A stretch of DNA of 64,000 nucleotides from Oceanotoga teriensis (GCF_003148465.1 NZ_QGGI01000008.1:62001-126000); one strand, 5' to 3'. Counted from the stretch's first letter, positions 1 to 7,956 are shown. A program made the numbers and translations. Notes: generated by a model from the letters alone, not told the origin.

Positions 1-387
1 AACTTTAAATTTTGCCCATGTTACTATTCTTATACAAGCTGCATCCCATCCCATACTGCCTTTAACTTCAGGAGTCTCCGAAAGCCAAAAAACTCCCCAA
101 TCTTCGAGTATAAATTTATCTTTTTTAAAAAATATTGGTCCAAACTCCCCTTCTTCTTCTCCATCTTCTCTTCCAACTCCGACATAATCATATCCTTTAA
201 GACCATTTTTTAAAAATATCAATTGATCTTTCAAAACTTCTTGAAGGCCTATTATATCAATATCATGAAATCTAATAAGTTCTAAAACCTTATTTTTTCT
301 AACTACCCATGAAGTCAAACCTATATCATCTTCATTCTGATATCGAATGTTAAAACTACCTATCCTAAACATAGACTCTTTATTCAT
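1..387 (-). CDS. Endonuclease/exonuclease/phosphatase family protein, C-terminus outside window
   Basis: This open frame of 129 codons runs off the left edge and is absent from stop-to-stop listings for that reason. The N-terminus reads FRIGSFNIRYQNEDD, followed by HDIDIIGLQEVL and later GVGREDGEEEGEF, which is the start of the Mg-dependent EEP phosphohydrolase fold: the Asn of SFNI and the Glu of LQE are the expected metal-site residues. A start at 387 is supported by AGAGGG seven bases upstream. Family members cleave phosphodiesters in nucleic acids or lipids; the substrate cannot be told from this fragment. The catalytic His/Asp region lies outside the window. Confidence 0.8.
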   Translation of the reverse strand, partial: MNKESMFRIGSFNIRYQNEDDIGLTSWVVRKNKVLELIRFHDIDIIGLQEVLKDQLIFLKNGLKGYDYVGVGREDGEEEGEFGPIFFKKDKFILEDWGVFWLSETPEVKGSMGWDAACIRIVTWAKFKV

Positions 388-592
388 ATAACATCCCTCT
401 TTTATAATGAAATTTTGTGAACTTTTTAATTTATATATACTTTTTATTATATCTTATTTTCAAATAAATTATACCATAAAACGCTAAATCTTTTCACAAA
501 CTATTCTTAAAACTATATTAAAACTATTCTTATATATAACATTATTTTATTCAATATTATAATTTTATTAAATATAGTTTATACAATAAAAA

Positions 593-624
593 AAGTCAAT
601 CTTTATTTTTATAAAGATTGACTT
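593..624 (-). terminator. Intrinsic terminator of the NifX-like gene at 630-1052
   Basis: A perfect 14-bp stem with a TTTT loop sits directly after the stop codon. On the minus strand it is followed by a run of T (A-run at 587-594 on the plus strand). Confidence 0.85.
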
Positions 625-629
625 ATAAA

Positions 630-1052
630 TTAATGTCCGCAACATCCACCTTCATCTGAACCACAACATCCGCCTTCATGTTCATGTTCTCCATCACCGC
701 ATCCAGAACATCCACCACAACTACTTTGTTGGCTCATCAACATTTGAATAAACTGATTAACAACCTCTTCAACAGTTCCTTTAGCATCATAAAAAACCTT
801 AATTTTAAATTCAGCTAATAGTTTACACATATCTTCACCTATAGAATCAGCAATTACAACATCTGTTTGATTTTCACCTATATATTTAGCTACTTTTTCA
901 TCTTCATCATCTTTATGAGGATTTTCAACAACACTTATTCTCGATGACTCACTCTCAAGGTCAACAAAAGCAAAATATTCTGATTTTGAAAAATTTTCAT
1001 TTATATTTGATTTTATAGAATCATCACTTAAAACAGGCATTACTAATCTCAT
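630..1052 (-). CDS. NifX-like (dinitrogenase Fe-Mo cofactor family) protein with Cys/His-rich tail
   Basis: A 140-aa protein of the NifX/NifB-C-terminal fold (RNase H-like), the family of Thermotoga TM1290-type proteins and of the orange protein of sulfate reducers. The start at 1052 (MRLVMPVLSDD) has GGAGGTG at proper spacing, whereas an upstream in-frame ATG at 1091 has none. The fold covers about residues 1-105. The last 30 or so residues are an unusual Cys/Gly/His tail (SCGGCSGCGDGEHEHEGG and two further Cys pairs) that probably binds metal. NifX-like proteins bind metal clusters, but no nitrogenase genes are here, so a nitrogen-fixation role is not implied. It lies beside another NifX-like gene and opposite the MinD pair. 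Confidence 0.85.
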   Translation of the reverse strand: MRLVMPVLSDDSIKSNINENFSKSEYFAFVDLESESSRISVVENPHKDDEDEKVAKYIGENQTDVVIADSIGEDMCKLLAEFKIKVFYDAKGTVEEVVNQFIQMLMSQQSSCGGCSGCGDGEHEHEGGCCGSDEGGCCGH

Positions 1053-1125
1053 AAAACACCTCCAAAAATATTTGTAATTCAATTCTATCAATTAAAGATA
1101 ACAAAAATAATAATAAAAAATAAAA

Positions 1126-1153
1126 AATCCAGAGCATTTAAATACTCTGGATT
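1126..1153 (-). terminator. Intrinsic terminator after the second NifX-like gene
   Basis: A 9-bp stem (AATCCAGAG / CTCTGGATT) is followed on the minus strand by a T-run, downstream of the gene ending at 1218. Confidence 0.8.
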
Positions 1154-1217
1154 CATAAACTAATAATAAATATTAGTTTTCTATTTTCACAATAGACTTA
1201 TAGGGTTTAAATTTTCA

Positions 1218-1583
1218 TCAATGATGATGATCATGATTACATCCATAAGTTTCATCATCTTCAAGATTATTACTTAAATAATCTTCCATTATTTGTTTAA
1301 GATTACCGCTCACTCCTCTGTAAACTTCTATATCAAATTGATTAAAAAATTCAACAGCTCTTGATCCAATTCCTCTCACAACCATAACATCCACATTATT
1401 TTCTTTCATAAGTCCTGGAATTTGACCAGGTGCATGTTCAGACAACGGGTTTTTTTGAATATCTATATCATATCCTTCATCTTTTAAAGTTATATAGCCA
1501 AAATAAGGAGCATGGCCAAAATGTTCACTAATAACAGAATCTTTTCCATTATCATCCAACAAAGGCATAGCTAATTTTTTCAT
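1218..1583 (-). CDS. NifX-like (dinitrogenase Fe-Mo cofactor family) protein
   Basis: A 121-aa protein reading MKKLAMPLLDDNGKDSVIS, then EHFGHAPYFGYITL, SEHAPGQIPGLMKENNVDVM and VVRGIGSRAVEFF. These match the small NifX-like proteins with the SxHFGxAPYF signature. The start at 1583 has GGAGGT seven bases upstream; the ATG at 1598 overlaps that site and is unlikely. The protein ends in GCNHDHHH, a His-rich tail suggesting metal binding. It is the first minus-strand gene facing the MinD operon, so the two units share an intergenic control region. Likely role: carrier or sensor of an Fe-S or mixed-metal cluster. This is inference. Confidence 0.87.
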   Translation of the reverse strand: MKKLAMPLLDDNGKDSVISEHFGHAPYFGYITLKDEGYDIDIQKNPLSEHAPGQIPGLMKENNVDVMVVRGIGSRAVEFFNQFDIEVYRGVSGNLKQIMEDYLSNNLEDDETYGCNHDHHH

Positions 1584-1718
1584 ATTTATTACCTCCATAA
1601 TTTTATATACAAAATAAATATATCACAAAAAAAAATATATTTCATTTCTAATTATTCTAGATTAGAGACTATTATAAGAAATTATTACCAATTAAACAAA
1701 AAAATCTTTTTATATGTT

Positions 1719-1768
1719 TATTTGATATATATAATTTTTTTATATATAATATATATACATATCAAATA
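1719..1768. promoter_or_regulatory. 10-bp inverted repeat flanking the MinD-operon promoter
   Basis: TATTTGATAT (1719-1728) is repeated exactly as its reverse complement ATATCAAATA (1759-1768), with 30 bases between. The left arm contains the -35 hexamer and the right arm lies past the expected transcription start. This could be a looped or dimer operator for an unidentified regulator. In DNA this A+T-rich a chance repeat is possible. Confidence 0.45.
1722..1750 (+). promoter_or_regulatory. Promoter of the MinD/NifX-like operon
   Basis: TTGATA (1722-1727) and a consensus TATAAT (1745-1750) are separated by exactly 17 bases, about 50 bases before the first start codon of the plus-strand operon. 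Confidence 0.7.
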
Positions 1769-1800
1769 AAAATTATCTGATTTAAAAAGGAGGATTTCTT

Positions 1801-1983
1801 ATGCCTAATGGAGATGGAACAGGACCTTTCGGTGATGGAAGAAGAAGAAACGGTGAAAAATGCACAGGTAGAAGAAAAAATAGTTTAAGAAACGAAAACA
1901 TAGAATTTACAGGAAGAAGAGGTAAAAGATGCAGCAAAAATGGTAGAGGTTGGAGAAATATAAATAATAAGGAGTTTGAATAA
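1801..1983 (+). CDS. Small Gly/Arg-rich protein of the MPxGDxTGPxG type
   Basis: A 60-aa basic protein beginning MPNGDGTGPFGDGRRRNGEK, preceded by AAAGGAGG. Short proteins starting MPxGDGTGPxG are regular neighbours of NifX-like and MinD-ferredoxin genes in anaerobes (DUF5320-like). It holds a second FTGRRGKRC segment and two Cys, and is Lys/Arg-rich throughout. It is first in the operon, with the next gene beginning two bases after its stop. Function unknown; partnership with the cluster proteins is inferred from position only. Confidence 0.7.
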   Translation: MPNGDGTGPFGDGRRRNGEKCTGRRKNSLRNENIEFTGRRGKRCSKNGRGWRNINNKEFE

Positions 1984-1985
1984 AA

Positions 1986-2822
1986 TTGAAAATTGCCGTT
2001 TTATCTGGTAAAGGTGGGGTTGGTAAAACTTTGGTTTCTACCAACCTTACCAATATTTTGTCTAAATATACCAAAATAGAACTTTTGGACTGCGATGTTG
2101 AAGAACCTAATTCAAATATTTTTTTTAATTTTGAATTCAATAAAAAAGAAAAAATAAATTTATTAGTCCCAGAAATAGATAATCAAAAATGTACAAAATG
2201 TGGTTTATGTGCAGATAGTTGTCAATTTGGAGCTATAAACGTTTTTAATCATGGAGTAATGGTATTCAATTCTTTATGCCATGGTTGTGGAGTATGTTCA
2301 ATAGTATGTCCGCATGAAGCTATATCAGAAAAAGAAAAATCTATTGGAACTATTGAATATGGTCAAAAGAATAATATATACTTTGGTCAAGGGCTATTAA
2401 ATATAGGAGAACCTTCTGGTGTAAAGATAATAAGAACTTTAAAAAAACATTCAAAAAATATAAATCTTCAAATACTTGATGCTCCTCCAGGTGCTTCATG
2501 TTCAGTTGTAGAAACATTAAAAAATATGAATTATGCAATAATAGTTACTGAATCTACTCCATTTGGATTTCATGATATGAAGTCTGTAATTGAAATATGT
2601 CAAAAAATGGGATTAAAAATGGGTATAATAATAAATAGATATGACAAAGATTACACCGAAATAGAAGAATATTTAAACAAAAATAATATAGAAATACTCG
2701 AAAAAATACCTTTTTCTAAAGAAATAGCTTTGATGTATTCAAAAGGTGAATTAATTTCACAAAACGATAAATACAAAATAATATTTCAAAATATTTTAAA
2801 TAAGATAGGTGTTGTCCAATGA
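1986..2822 (+). CDS. MinD-superfamily P-loop ATPase with inserted 4Fe-4S ferredoxin domain (first of pair)
   Basis: A 278-aa protein starting at TTG 1986 (MKIAVLSGKGGVGKT), with GGAG at 1971-1974. The deviant Walker A KGGVGKT gives the MinD/Mrp class. At about residues 60-110 it carries two 4Fe-4S motifs, CTKCGLCADSC and CHGCGVCSIVC. DAPPGASC is the switch-II region. Such paired ferredoxin-MinD ATPases occur next to NifX-like and orange-protein genes and are thought to assemble or transfer metal clusters in an ATP-dependent way. It overlaps the second ATPase by four bases (ATGA), so the two are translationally coupled, probably as partners. A non-ATG start may keep its level low. Confidence 0.9.
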   Translation: MKIAVLSGKGGVGKTLVSTNLTNILSKYTKIELLDCDVEEPNSNIFFNFEFNKKEKINLLVPEIDNQKCTKCGLCADSCQFGAINVFNHGVMVFNSLCHGCGVCSIVCPHEAISEKEKSIGTIEYGQKNNIYFGQGLLNIGEPSGVKIIRTLKKHSKNINLQILDAPPGASCSVVETLKNMNYAIIVTESTPFGFHDMKSVIEICQKMGLKMGIIINRYDKDYTEIEEYLNKNNIEILEKIPFSKEIALMYSKGELISQNDKYKIIFQNILNKIGVVQ

Positions 2823-3685
2823 AGCAAATATCTATTGTAAGTGGAAAAGGCGGAACTGGAAAAACTACATTGAGCGGTGCTTTGAATTTTTTATTTCAAA
2901 ATAACACAGCAGCTGATTGTGATGTTGATGCTTCAAATTTATACTTACTTTTGAATCCAAAATTAAAAAAACAATATGATTACTATGGTGGAAAAAAAGC
3001 CTTCATTGAACAAGACAAATGTATAAAATGCGGAAAATGTCAAACATTATGTAGATTTGATGCTATTGATTTTATAAATGAAGAATTCAAAATAAATGAA
3101 TATTCATGTGAAGGATGCAATTTATGTGTTCTAAAATGTCCTGTTAAAGCGATAGAATTAATAGATAATAGAGCGGGAGAATACTATTTATCTGAAAATA
3201 AAAAAATGAAAGTAATTCATGGTTCTTTAGAACCTGGAGAAGAAACCTCTGGAGGTCTTGTTGCAGAAATCAGAAAAAAAGCCATCGAAGTATCAAAAGA
3301 AGAAAAAACAGATTATATAATAATAGATGGAGCTCCTGGAATGGGATGCCCAGCAACCTCTTCAATAACAGGCGTAAACTATGTAATAATAGTTACAGAA
3401 CCAACAAAGTCAGGTATTCATGATTTAAAAAGAATAATAGATACAACCAAACATTTTAAAAGAGAGTTTGGAATTGTTATAAACAGATTTGACCTAAACA
3501 TTCAGAACACTGAACTAATAGAAAAATTTTGTAAAGATAATGGTATAAAACTTCTTGGCAATATATCATTTGATGAAACTGTTTTGAAAGCAACACAAAA
3601 ACAAAAAAGTATAATCGAATATGATTCTAAAGCTAAAGAAGATATAATAAATATATTTAATAATTTAATGGAGGAAATATCATGA
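2819..3685 (+). CDS. MinD-superfamily P-loop ATPase with inserted 4Fe-4S ferredoxin domain (second of pair)
   Basis: A 288-aa paralogue of the preceding gene. MKQISIVSGKGGTGKTTLSG carries the Walker A motif. CIKCGKCQTLC and CEGCNLCVLKC are the two 4Fe-4S motifs, near residues 65-110, and IIDGAPGMGC is the switch-II segment. It starts by ATGA overlap with the first ATPase and overlaps the following NifX-like gene by four bases. The gene order ATPase-ATPase-NifX-like resembles the orange-protein (ORP) operons of anaerobes, where the ATPases and a small metal-cluster protein form a complex. That comparison is from known families; the metal and physiological role here are unknown. Confidence 0.9.
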   Translation: MKQISIVSGKGGTGKTTLSGALNFLFQNNTAADCDVDASNLYLLLNPKLKKQYDYYGGKKAFIEQDKCIKCGKCQTLCRFDAIDFINEEFKINEYSCEGCNLCVLKCPVKAIELIDNRAGEYYLSENKKMKVIHGSLEPGEETSGGLVAEIRKKAIEVSKEEKTDYIIIDGAPGMGCPATSSITGVNYVIIVTEPTKSGIHDLKRIIDTTKHFKREFGIVINRFDLNIQNTELIEKFCKDNGIKLLGNISFDETVLKATQKQKSIIEYDSKAKEDIINIFNNLMEEIS

Positions 3686-4008
3686 AAATAGCTTTATGTT
3701 CAAAAGAAAATAAAAAAGAATCTTTAGTAGATGATAGATTTGCAAGATCTGAATACTTTGTAATATTTGATGATGAAAAAAAAGATTTTAATTTCATAAA
3801 AAATAATTCAAATACAGAACATGGTGCGGGACCAAAAGCAATACAATTTTTAGCAGAACAAAATGTAAATATAATAATAGCTCCACCACTTGGTAAAAAT
3901 GCTACAATGGCAGCTGAAGGATCAAAAATACAAGTTTATTTACAAGAAAATAAAAGTATTGAAGAAAACTTAAAAGCGTTTAAAGAAAATTTATTAAATA
4001 AACAATAA
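3682..4008 (+). CDS. NifX-like (dinitrogenase Fe-Mo cofactor family) protein
   Basis: A 108-aa protein, about the standard length for the family, without the metal-rich tail of the two minus-strand copies. MKIALCSKENKKESLVDDRF, then ARSEYFVIFDD and TEHGAGPKAIQFLAEQ, follow the NifX-like pattern. It overlaps the second MinD ATPase by four bases and ends this operon. Likely the cluster-binding partner of the two ATPases. A Cys at residue 6 is the only cysteine, so any cluster would need other ligands or a partner. Confidence 0.85.
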   Translation: MKIALCSKENKKESLVDDRFARSEYFVIFDDEKKDFNFIKNNSNTEHGAGPKAIQFLAEQNVNIIIAPPLGKNATMAAEGSKIQVYLQENKSIEENLKAFKENLLNKQ

Positions 4009-4075
4009 TATCTTTCCTTCCTAATTTTAAAAAAATAAAGTATAATTTTATAAAAGATAATTAGGAGGGATTAAA

Positions 4076-4849
4076 ATGGCTGATATTATAGACTATAAGA
4101 TAGTTGGAGATGATATGCAACTCGTAGAAATAGAACTCGATCCTGGTGAAGGAGTAAGAGCAGAAGCGGGTGCAATGATGTATATGGAAAATGATATAAT
4201 GATGCAAACAAACACAGGAGGAGGATTATTTAGAGGTTTAAAAAGAATGTTTACAGGCGAAAGTTTTTTCATAACCAACTTCGTACAAAATGGTTCTGGA
4301 AAAGGTCATGTAGCTTTTGGAGCCCCTTATCCTGGAAAAATAGTTCCTTTAAATCTTACAGATTTCAATGGTACTTTTATATGTCAAAAAGATAGTTTCT
4401 TATGTGCTGCAAATGGTATTGAAATAGAAATAGAATTAACAAAAAAAATAGGTACGGGTCTATTCGGTGGTGAAGGATTCATACTTCAAAGGTTACAAGG
4501 ACATGGAATGGCTTTTATACATGCAGGTGGGGCTTTAGTAGAAAAACAATTAAATGCTGGAGAAATATTAAAAGTCGATACTGGATGTATAGTAGGATTT
4601 TCAAATTCAATCCATTATGATATAGAATTTATTGGTGGATTTAAAAATGCATTATTTGGTGGGGAAGGTATGTTTCTTGCAAAACTCTCTGGACCTGGAA
4701 CTGTATATCTTCAAAGCTTGCCTTTTTCAAGACTTGCAGATAGAATAGTCGCTGCTTCAGGATATTCAAATAGAGGCGAACAAAGAAATTCTGGAACTGT
4801 TGCTGGAGACATAATAGGTGGATTTTTTGGTGGAGATAGAGAATATTAA
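4076..4849 (+). CDS. AIM24 / TIGR00266 family protein
   Basis: A 257-aa protein rich in glycine-containing beta turns: DYKIVGDDMQLVEIELDPGE, AEAGAMMYMEND, GGGLFRGLKRMFTGESFF and a C-terminal FFGGDREY. These are marks of the TIGR00266/AIM24 (tryptophan RNA-binding attenuator-like) beta-barrel family. Its biochemical role is unknown; the mitochondrial relative AIM24 affects cristae organisation. It has its own GGAGGG site, and a TATAAT at 4041-4046 suggests a separate promoter. It stands between the cluster genes and a bidirectional terminator, with no clear functional tie to either side. Confidence 0.85.
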   Translation: MADIIDYKIVGDDMQLVEIELDPGEGVRAEAGAMMYMENDIMMQTNTGGGLFRGLKRMFTGESFFITNFVQNGSGKGHVAFGAPYPGKIVPLNLTDFNGTFICQKDSFLCAANGIEIEIELTKKIGTGLFGGEGFILQRLQGHGMAFIHAGGALVEKQLNAGEILKVDTGCIVGFSNSIHYDIEFIGGFKNALFGGEGMFLAKLSGPGTVYLQSLPFSRLADRIVAASGYSNRGEQRNSGTVAGDIIGGFFGGDREY

Positions 4850-4850
4850 A

Positions 4851-4882
4851 AAAACTTAAATAGCTTAAGCTATTTAAGTTTT
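4851..4882. terminator. Bidirectional intrinsic terminator between convergent genes
   Basis: A 32-base perfect palindrome centred at 4866/4867, with A-rich left and T-rich right flanks. It serves both the plus-strand gene ending at 4849 and the minus-strand gene ending at 4882. Confidence 0.85.
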
Positions 4883-5634
4883 TATTCTATATAGATATAT
4901 TCATTACTGTATATATATTTAGAAGGCTTATAATAAATTTCTGTATATTCAACCATATCCCCATCAACATCATATGAAACTCTTGTTTTTTTTAGCAAAG
5001 GAATATTATCCTCTATTTCAAATGACATATCTGGCAAATCTTTGCCTAAAATTGCCTCCATATAATCAACAGATCTTCTCAAAACTATATTTCTATCATT
5101 AAAAATTTCATACAAAGAAACTATAGACTTTGGATTCTCAAGTAAATCCTCCAAATCGTATTTACAAGATACATATGTATCAAATTCCATGATTATCTCT
5201 TTGTTAATACTTCTTTGTCTTTTCAAAAGATAATAATGAGAATTAGTTGGAATTGCTTTATCAAAAGATTTGATATCTACTTTTACTCTTTTAAAAGACA
5301 AAATTTTAGTATGAAGCTCTATATTCATATCTCTCATTTTTTGAGAAAAACTTTTAAGTTTTATTTTTTCTTGTGTTCCCATACTTATATGTTTATTTAT
5401 AACAAATGTACCTTTACCAGGTCTTTTATCAAGATAACCCTTTTTAGAAAGATCATCAATTGCTCGCCTTATGGTAATCCTACTAACATTATAAGCACTC
5501 ATCAACTCTGGTTCTGGTGGTATCAATTCACCAATCTTATAAACTCCATTTATTATCTTTCTCTCTAAATCATCCATAACTTGCTTATATAAAGGTACCC
5601 CAGAATTCTTATCTATTCCTATCATAATCTCCAT
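4882..5634 (-). CDS. GntR-family transcriptional regulator, HutC/UTRA type
   Basis: A 250-aa regulator. An N-terminal winged helix at about residues 10-75 contains GVPLYKQVMDDLERKIINGV and SRITIRRAIDDLSKKGYL. It is followed by a UTRA effector domain to the C-terminus, ending near YTEIYYKPSKYIYSNEYIYI. UTRA regulators sense small phosphorylated or free metabolites. The ATG at 5625 has GGAG three bases upstream and the ATG at 5634 has AAGGGA, so the exact start is uncertain. It overlaps the MupG-like gene and is probably co-transcribed with it. It likely controls the divergent transporter/catabolic operon through the palindrome at 6824-6839 (inference). Confidence 0.9.
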   Translation of the reverse strand: MEIMIGIDKNSGVPLYKQVMDDLERKIINGVYKIGELIPPEPELMSAYNVSRITIRRAIDDLSKKGYLDKRPGKGTFVINKHISMGTQEKIKLKSFSQKMRDMNIELHTKILSFKRVKVDIKSFDKAIPTNSHYYLLKRQRSINKEIIMEFDTYVSCKYDLEDLLENPKSIVSLYEIFNDRNIVLRRSVDYMEAILGKDLPDMSFEIEDNIPLLKKTRVSYDVDGDMVEYTEIYYKPSKYIYSNEYIYIE

Positions 5635-6706
5635 TCCCTTTCATAAAATTAAAATTAAATTTTTTCCAAGAATCTAAATATTTTAACATAAAAATTTCTT
5701 CTTCTTTAACTCTTGCCAATACATTCATATTTCCATTATTTTTAATATTTTTCAAAGCTATAGAAAGTTCTCCTTCATAACCTTCAGAATTCTCATTATC
5801 TATAAAAATATCACCTCTGTTTATATCATAAGAATTATTTTTAACACATATATTTTTAATCTTCTTCCTCGCTTCTAAAGTTCTTATAGTATAAACAGAA
5901 TTATCTCCACGACAAGTATACAATGGAAATTCTAAATACTCCTTTTCTTTATCACTTATTCCTTTCATCGGTATTATATCAAAGCTTAAAATAGATTCTT
6001 CAAGTTCTGATAATTTTTTTATTTCATCTTCTTTTGCATAACAATTTCCTATTATAATTTTATCACTTAATTCCATATTTATTAAATGTTTAGCCTGAGT
6101 TACTATATCAAAATTTCTATGCATTTCAAGCATAGGTGTCTTAGAAATAGATGATTTTATTGAAAAATCTCCATTTTGTGAAAAAATAAACCCAGAAGTT
6201 TTTAACCCATTCAGTTTTGCAAAAGAAGTACTTTTAATATAATATTCTTCTGACAATCCAGTAAAATCTTTTGGATAATAATTATGTGACGCCCTTAAAA
6301 AACTTTTTCTTGGTCTATAATTTAAAACTTTTTCAACTATATTATAATCACTACTTATATTCAAATCAATAAATATACCAAAATCATTATAAGTCATCAT
6401 AGCTTCTTCAAAACCACTAAAACCTTTATCTAATCTAATAGCATCCAAACCAATTTCTTTGATGAAAGAAATATCTTCATAATTAAGTCCATGGTCTTTA
6501 AAAACATCGAAATGTATATCTGCTGTTATAAAAAAACCCATTTCTTTTGCTATATTTATAATTCTCTTAGAATTCTCAAGATTTTCTGCAGAAAATAAAC
6601 ATAAAAAAAGTTCTGAAAAATTATATTTTCTAACCATTTCCAAATATTTTATATCATGTGATATACTAATATCATCAGGATACAATGCAACTCCAAACTC
6701 TATCAT
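5609..6706 (-). CDS. MupG/DUF871-family protein (6-phospho-N-acetylmuramidase-like)
   Basis: A 365-aa protein beginning MIEFGVALYPDDISISHD, a TIM barrel (about residues 1-245), followed by a smaller cyclophilin-like domain (FPLYTCRGDNSVYTIRTLEA and onward), as in the DUF871 family. The best-known member, MupG, cleaves MurNAc-6-phosphate-GlcNAc. The start at 6706 has AGGTGG at eight-base spacing; the ATG at 6733 has no such site. It is first in a two-gene unit with the GntR regulator, divergent from a BMP-type importer operon. Since no PTS or MurNAc genes adjoin it, its substrate may be another phosphorylated glycoside or a compound from that operon. Confidence 0.8.
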   Translation of the reverse strand: MIEFGVALYPDDISISHDIKYLEMVRKYNFSELFLCLFSAENLENSKRIINIAKEMGFFITADIHFDVFKDHGLNYEDISFIKEIGLDAIRLDKGFSGFEEAMMTYNDFGIFIDLNISSDYNIVEKVLNYRPRKSFLRASHNYYPKDFTGLSEEYYIKSTSFAKLNGLKTSGFIFSQNGDFSIKSSISKTPMLEMHRNFDIVTQAKHLINMELSDKIIIGNCYAKEDEIKKLSELEESILSFDIIPMKGISDKEKEYLEFPLYTCRGDNSVYTIRTLEARKKIKNICVKNNSYDINRGDIFIDNENSEGYEGELSIALKNIKNNGNMNVLARVKEEEIFMLKYLDSWKKFNFNFMKGNGDYDRNR

Positions 6707-6811
6707 TTTATTTTCCACCTCATTTTTAAGCATTTTTTCAAATTTTATTAATATACCTATTTCTTTTTTATTAATTAGCCATAAAAGGTTATTATTTGAA
6801 AAAATGCTATT

Positions 6812-6839
6812 TTGTTTTTAAACATTATAACGTTATAAT
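6812..6839 (+). promoter_or_regulatory. Promoter of the BMP-importer/catabolic operon
   Basis: TTGTTT (6812-6817) and TATAAT (6834-6839) lie 16 bases apart, about 85 bases before the lipoprotein start. The -10 box lies inside a perfect palindrome. Confidence 0.6.
6824..6839. promoter_or_regulatory. Palindromic operator overlapping the -10 box
   Basis: ATTATAACGTTATAAT is a perfect 16-bp palindrome covering the -10 hexamer of the plus-strand operon and lying in the divergent region with the MupG/GntR unit. The position would let a GntR-type dimer block RNA polymerase. The likely ligand is the product of the gene at 4882-5634 (inference). Confidence 0.55.
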
Positions 6840-6924
6840 CTAATTGTAAGTTTTTTATTTTAAATATTTAAAAACTTTATAAAACAAAATCATTAAAGAT
6901 TTATCCTTATGAGGAGGGAATTTT

Positions 6925-7938
6925 ATGAAGAAAGTTTTTTTCATTTTATTATCCGTGTTAATGTTATTTTTATTAGTATCATGTGAAAAAAGCGACGAGA
7001 AAGATGGCATAAAAGTGGCTATGATAACAAGCCAAGGGGGACTCGGAGACAAATCATGGAATGACAGTGGTTATCAAGGATTAGTCAAAGCAAAAGAAGG
7101 TATGGACATAGAAACAAAAGTAATTGAACCAAAAGATGCTGCCGAAGGCGAAAAATTCTTAAATGATTTAGCTCAAGCTGGATACGATTTAATAATTACA
7201 ATGGAATATGCTCATGGTGATGTTTTAAAAGAAGTTGCACCTAAATATAAAGACACACACTTTGCAATATTCAATCAAGTTGTAGATGTTCCAAATGTTG
7301 TATCGGTAGTTTTCGGAGAACATGAAGGTTCTTTCCTTGCTGGTGCTCTTGCAGCTTTAATGACTACAGATACATCAATTTCAAGAATAAATTCAGACAA
7401 AAAAATAGGTTTCATTGGTGGAATTCAATCACCTGGAATAGATAAATTTTTAGTTGGATATAGAGAAGGGGCAAAATACATAGATAAAGATATACAAGTA
7501 GTAGTAGGATATGCAAATAGTTTCGGAGATCCTAATAAGGGTAAAGAAATAGCTTCATCACAAATAAATAATGGAGTAGATATCATATATTCTGTTGCTG
7601 GTGGAACTGGTATAGGAGTTTTCGAAGAAGCTGAAAACAAAAATGTTTATGCTATAGGTGTTGACACAGATCAAGATTATTTAAAACCAGGAACAATTTT
7701 AACAAGTATGCTAAAAAGAGTAGATTTATCTATATATGAAATAATAAAACAACTTGTAGATGGGAAACTTCAAAATAATACTGTTATGACCCCTGCACTC
7801 GCACAAAAAGGTGTTTCTTTAACAGAAATGAAGTATACAAAAGATGATATTCCAGCAAAATATCTTGAAAGATTAGAAGAAATAAAACAAGATATAATAA
7901 ATAATAAAATAAAGGTTACAGATATTACAGCAAAATAA
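6925..7938 (+). CDS. BMP-family substrate-binding lipoprotein (nucleoside/simple-sugar ABC importer)
   Basis: A 337-aa lipoprotein. The N-terminal signal ends in the lipobox LLVSC (Cys 22), and the mature part follows the Med/PnrA (BMP) pattern: VAMITSQGGLGDKSWNDSGY near the N-terminus, later IGFIGGIQSPGIDKFLVGYR, and VYAIGVDTDQDYLKPG. Known members bind purine nucleosides or related ribosides at the outer face of the membrane. AGGAGGG precedes the start. It is the first gene of a run of eleven plus-strand genes, the next three being the matching ATPase and two permeases. This gives the operon an entry point for a nucleoside-like solute. Confidence 0.92.
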   Translation: MKKVFFILLSVLMLFLLVSCEKSDEKDGIKVAMITSQGGLGDKSWNDSGYQGLVKAKEGMDIETKVIEPKDAAEGEKFLNDLAQAGYDLIITMEYAHGDVLKEVAPKYKDTHFAIFNQVVDVPNVVSVVFGEHEGSFLAGALAALMTTDTSISRINSDKKIGFIGGIQSPGIDKFLVGYREGAKYIDKDIQVVVGYANSFGDPNKGKEIASSQINNGVDIIYSVAGGTGIGVFEEAENKNVYAIGVDTDQDYLKPGTILTSMLKRVDLSIYEIIKQLVDGKLQNNTVMTPALAQKGVSLTEMKYTKDDIPAKYLERLEEIKQDIINNKIKVTDITAK

Positions 7939-7956
7939 TTTAAGAGGTGTTTCTCA

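Noticed and set aside
630-4008. NifX-like genes as part of nitrogen fixation
   Set aside because: No nifH, nifD, nifK, nifB or nifE is present, and the small proteins match the general cluster-binding family rather than true NifX.
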